Below are positions 13,055 to 14,998 of a stretch of 14,998 bases of DNA, piece by piece (position 1 is the stretch's first letter; each line of letters starts with the position of its first letter). The notes under the pieces are model-generated. The model was given only the letters and a program-made list of their open reading frames with translations, did no database searches and had not been told where the DNA came from. The DNA comes from JBBDIM01 sp040880405 (GTDB lineage: Bacteria > Planctomycetota > Planctomycetia > Pirellulales > Pirellulaceae). Position numbers and translations under genes: made by a program. Location: positions 1 through 14,998 of the forward strand of contig JBBDIM010000169.1 of assembly GCA_040880405.1 (NCBI GenBank), in the 5' to 3' direction.

Positions 13055-13072
13055 GACCACCGACTAAGCGAC

Positions 13073-14758
13073 TTACATCATGCCGGGCATTCCCATGCCA
13101 CCCATGCCACCCATTCCGCCCATGCCTCCCATTCCGCCGTGGTCATGGTGGTCGTGGTGATCGTCGCCGTCATCCTCTTTCGGGATTTCGGTGATTAGCG
13201 AATCGGTGGTGAGCAGCAAGCCGGCGACACTCGCGGCGTTTTGCAGGGCGGTCCGTACCACCTTGGCCGGATCGATGACACCCGCTTCGACCAGGTCTTC
13301 GTAGACTCCGGTATCCGCGTTGAAGCCTTCGTTGACCTTCTTCTGCTGGCGAACCCGGTTGACCACCACACCACCGTCTAGGCCGGCGTTGATCGCGATC
13401 GTGCGGAGCGGATATTCGAGCACCTTGGCGATGATCATCGCACCCAGTTTCTCGTCCCCTTCGAGGTTCAGCTTCTTGAGGGCCTTTTCGGCGCGGATCA
13501 AAGCGACCCCGCCACCCGGCACAATGCCTTCTTCCAAGGCAGCCTGAGTCGCGCTTTTGGCATCGACCAACAGGTCCTTCCGCTCTTTCATTTCGGTCTC
13601 GGTGACCGCACCACAATTGATCTGGGCGACACCACCGGCGATTTTGGCCAAGCGTTCCTGCAGCTTTTCCTTGTCGTACTCGCTGTCGGTCGCTTCGATC
13701 TCGCGGCGGATCTGATCGGCGCGGCCTTCGATATCGGCCTTTTTGCCGGCACCACCCACAACGACCGTCTCGCCGGAGGTGATCTTGATTTTCTTGGCCC
13801 GGCCGAGGTTCGAGAGCTTGACGCTTTCCAAATCGATGCCCAGATCCTTGAAGATTGGGGTCGCGGCGGTCAGCGTGGCGATGTCGCCCATCATCGACTT
13901 GCGGCGATCACCATACCCGGGGGCTTTGACGGCGGCGACATTCAGAATGCCCCGCATCTTGTTGACCACCAAGGTGGCCAAGGCCTCGCCATCGACATCC
14001 TCGGCGATGATCAACAGCGGCTTGTTCGACTTGCTGACCGCTTCCAGCAGCGGAACCAGCTTCTTGGCGGAGGAGATCTTCTCTTCGAAGATCAGGATGT
14101 AGCAGTCTTCCAGTTCGACCGACTGGGCGTCTTCGTCGGTGATGAAGTGGGGCGAAAGATAGCCCCGATCGAATTGCATCCCCTCGACCACCTCGACGGT
14201 CGTCTCGCTGCCGCGACCCTCTTCGACCGTGATCACGCCATCCTTGCCGACCTTGATGAAGGCTTCGGCTAGGACCTTGCCGATTTCAGTATCGTTGTTG
14301 CCGGCGATCGTGGCGACCTGTTCGATCTCCTTTTTGCTTTTCTCGTTGATCTTGACGGCCATCTTGCCGATCGCTTCGCCGATCGCTTCGCTGGCCTTCA
14401 AGATTCCGCGTTGCAGGGCCATGGCATCGGCACCCGCCGACAGCATTTTCAGCCCTTCGCGGAAGATCCCCTCAGCCAAAACCGTGGCGGTAGTGGTTCC
14501 GTCGCCGGCGACGTCGTTCGTCTTGCTGGCGGCTTCCTTGACCAACTGGCAGGCCAGGTTCTCGTTGGCGTCGTCCAGTTCGATATCGTCAGCCACGGTG
14601 ACACCATCTTTGGTCACCTTGGGCGATCCCCAACCTTTGTCCAACACGGCATTACGCCCCCGTGGGCCGAGCGTGCTTTTCACAGCACGAGCAAGTTTGC
14701 TCACGCCAGCCAGAAGCGGTTGACGCGCTTCATCTCCGAACACCATCTGTTTTGCCAC
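13073..14758 (-). CDS. groEL: chaperonin GroEL, first copy (His-rich segment plus GGM tail)
   Basis: A 561-residue Hsp60 subunit, ATP-driven folding chamber with GroES. Landmarks are STLGPRGRNAVLDKGWGSPKVTKDGVTVADDIELDD, NDVAGDGTTTATVLAEGIF, VEEGRGSETTVEVVEGMQFDRGYLSPHF, APGYGDRRKSMMGDIATLT, LVDAKSATQAALEEGIVPGGG (ATPase Asp kept) and VVRTALQNAASVAGLLLTT. The C-terminus is unusual: DDGDDHHDHHDHGG leads into the normal GGM repeats and ends GMPGMM. The start is the GTG at 14758 (MAKQMVFGDEARQ), with GGAGGA 8 bases upstream; an ATG at 14854 is in frame, but its extension is leader-like. It is the first gene of the cluster, behind a structured leader and a sigma54-type promoter. A Gly-Trp-Gly-Ser variant replaces the usual Ser-Phe-Gly-Ala. 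Confidence 0.97.
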   Translation of the reverse strand: MAKQMVFGDEARQPLLAGVSKLARAVKSTLGPRGRNAVLDKGWGSPKVTKDGVTVADDIELDDANENLACQLVKEAASKTNDVAGDGTTTATVLAEGIFREGLKMLSAGADAMALQRGILKASEAIGEAIGKMAVKINEKSKKEIEQVATIAGNNDTEIGKVLAEAFIKVGKDGVITVEEGRGSETTVEVVEGMQFDRGYLSPHFITDEDAQSVELEDCYILIFEEKISSAKKLVPLLEAVSKSNKPLLIIAEDVDGEALATLVVNKMRGILNVAAVKAPGYGDRRKSMMGDIATLTAATPIFKDLGIDLESVKLSNLGRAKKIKITSGETVVVGGAGKKADIEGRADQIRREIEATDSEYDKEKLQERLAKIAGGVAQINCGAVTETEMKERKDLLVDAKSATQAALEEGIVPGGGVALIRAEKALKKLNLEGDEKLGAMIIAKVLEYPLRTIAINAGLDGGVVVNRVRQQKKVNEGFNADTGVYEDLVEAGVIDPAKVVRTALQNAASVAGLLLTTDSLITEIPKEDDGDDHHDHHDHGGMGGMGGMGGMGGMGMPGMM

Positions 14759-14793
14759 GTTTGGAATCCTCCTCTTGTGGGATGAACTGGTAA

Positions 14794-14901
14794 GATCGCT
14801 GACCGAGACCTGGGTGCTCCGCAAATTGGCGGGGCCCATCCTCTTCAGCGACAATGTCAGATTTCGTTGCTACTTGTATTTGGCTTCACGCGTCAGCGAT
14901 C
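14794..14901 (-). promoter_or_regulatory. structured 5' leader of the chaperone cluster
   Basis: GATCGCTGAC (14794-14803) and GTCAGCGATC (14892-14901) are perfect 10-base complements that can close a ~108-base domain in the leader. Inside it, GCTCCGC/GCGGGGC (14816-14822 and 14829-14835) forms a second stem with one mismatch. The domain ends about 20 bases before the ribosome binding site. No CIRCE (HrcA) repeat is visible. I see no simple pairing that masks the Shine-Dalgarno, so a thermometer of the classic type is not shown. Confidence 0.45.
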
Positions 14902-14980
14902 ATTTTGCCAGGGGGTGTTACCGCTTCGTCGAACGGAGACGACACCAAATTGGCAGACCGATAGCGCCGCAGGGTCAAAG

Positions 14981-14998
14981 TGCAAGCGGCGTGCCAAG
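14981..14998 (-). promoter_or_regulatory. sigma54 (-24/-12) promoter upstream of groEL
   Basis: On the minus strand the edge of the window reads CTTGGCACGCCGCTTGCA. The RpoN consensus is YTGGCACG-N4-TTGCW; both blocks match and the GG and GC dinucleotides are 10 bases apart as required. Transcription would start near 14970, giving a leader of ~210 bases to the groEL GTG. Activator-binding sites would lie upstream, outside the window. Confidence 0.65.

Noticed and set aside
14759..14998. CIRCE element (TTAGCACTC-N9-GAGTGCTAA) for HrcA control of groEL
   Set aside because: No such inverted repeat is present in the visible leader; the inverted repeat found there has a different sequence and 88-base spacing.

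Overview
The window looks like a chromosomal segment of a planctomycete, most likely Pirellulales-like. This is inferred from the moderately high G+C, the gene set (an acetylxylan/glucuronoyl-esterase-like CE15 protein, two differently tailed GroELs around one GroES, a widespread HNH protein, a degenerate receiver-like protein) and several families of hairpin repeats between genes. No phage, insertion sequence, CRISPR array or integrase is visible.

Left part (1-3360): the 5' two fifths of ileS runs off the left edge on the minus strand. Upstream of it, on the same strand, is an extremely acidic small protein. A ~400-base gap with a paired-hairpin repeat separates these from a plus-strand MOSC-domain gene. 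That gene converges, through a shared terminator, on an HNH-endonuclease gene. Directly upstream of the HNH gene, on the same strand, is a complete cloverleaf tRNA-like sequence with an abnormal anticodon loop.

Middle part (3360-8310): an orphan addiction-module antitoxin has a leaderless-type promoter overlapped by a palindrome. It is followed on the plus strand by a secreted CE15-like esterase, a PII nitrogen regulator with an enlarged B-loop, and a degenerate receiver-domain protein. A 157-base inverted-repeat element separates the last two. Four REP-like repeats then lie between convergent genes, followed by a minus-strand multi-pass membrane protein with a good sigma70-type promoter.

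Right part (8341-14998): one minus-strand chaperone cluster reads groEL - groES - groEL - dnaJ - grpE - fmdB-like zinc ribbon - yacG. The GroEL/GroES chamber system and two DnaK co-chaperones are therefore probably co-expressed, while dnaK itself is not in the window. The first groEL has a long structured leader, and a near-perfect sigma54 (-24/-12) promoter lies at the extreme right edge. Every gap between the first four genes contains a stable hairpin, which suggests post-transcriptional tuning of subunit ratios.

The most unusual signals are the tRNA-like sequence in front of the HNH gene, the sigma54-type promoter of the chaperone cluster, and the three hairpin-repeat families, which differ in sequence but share one architecture.
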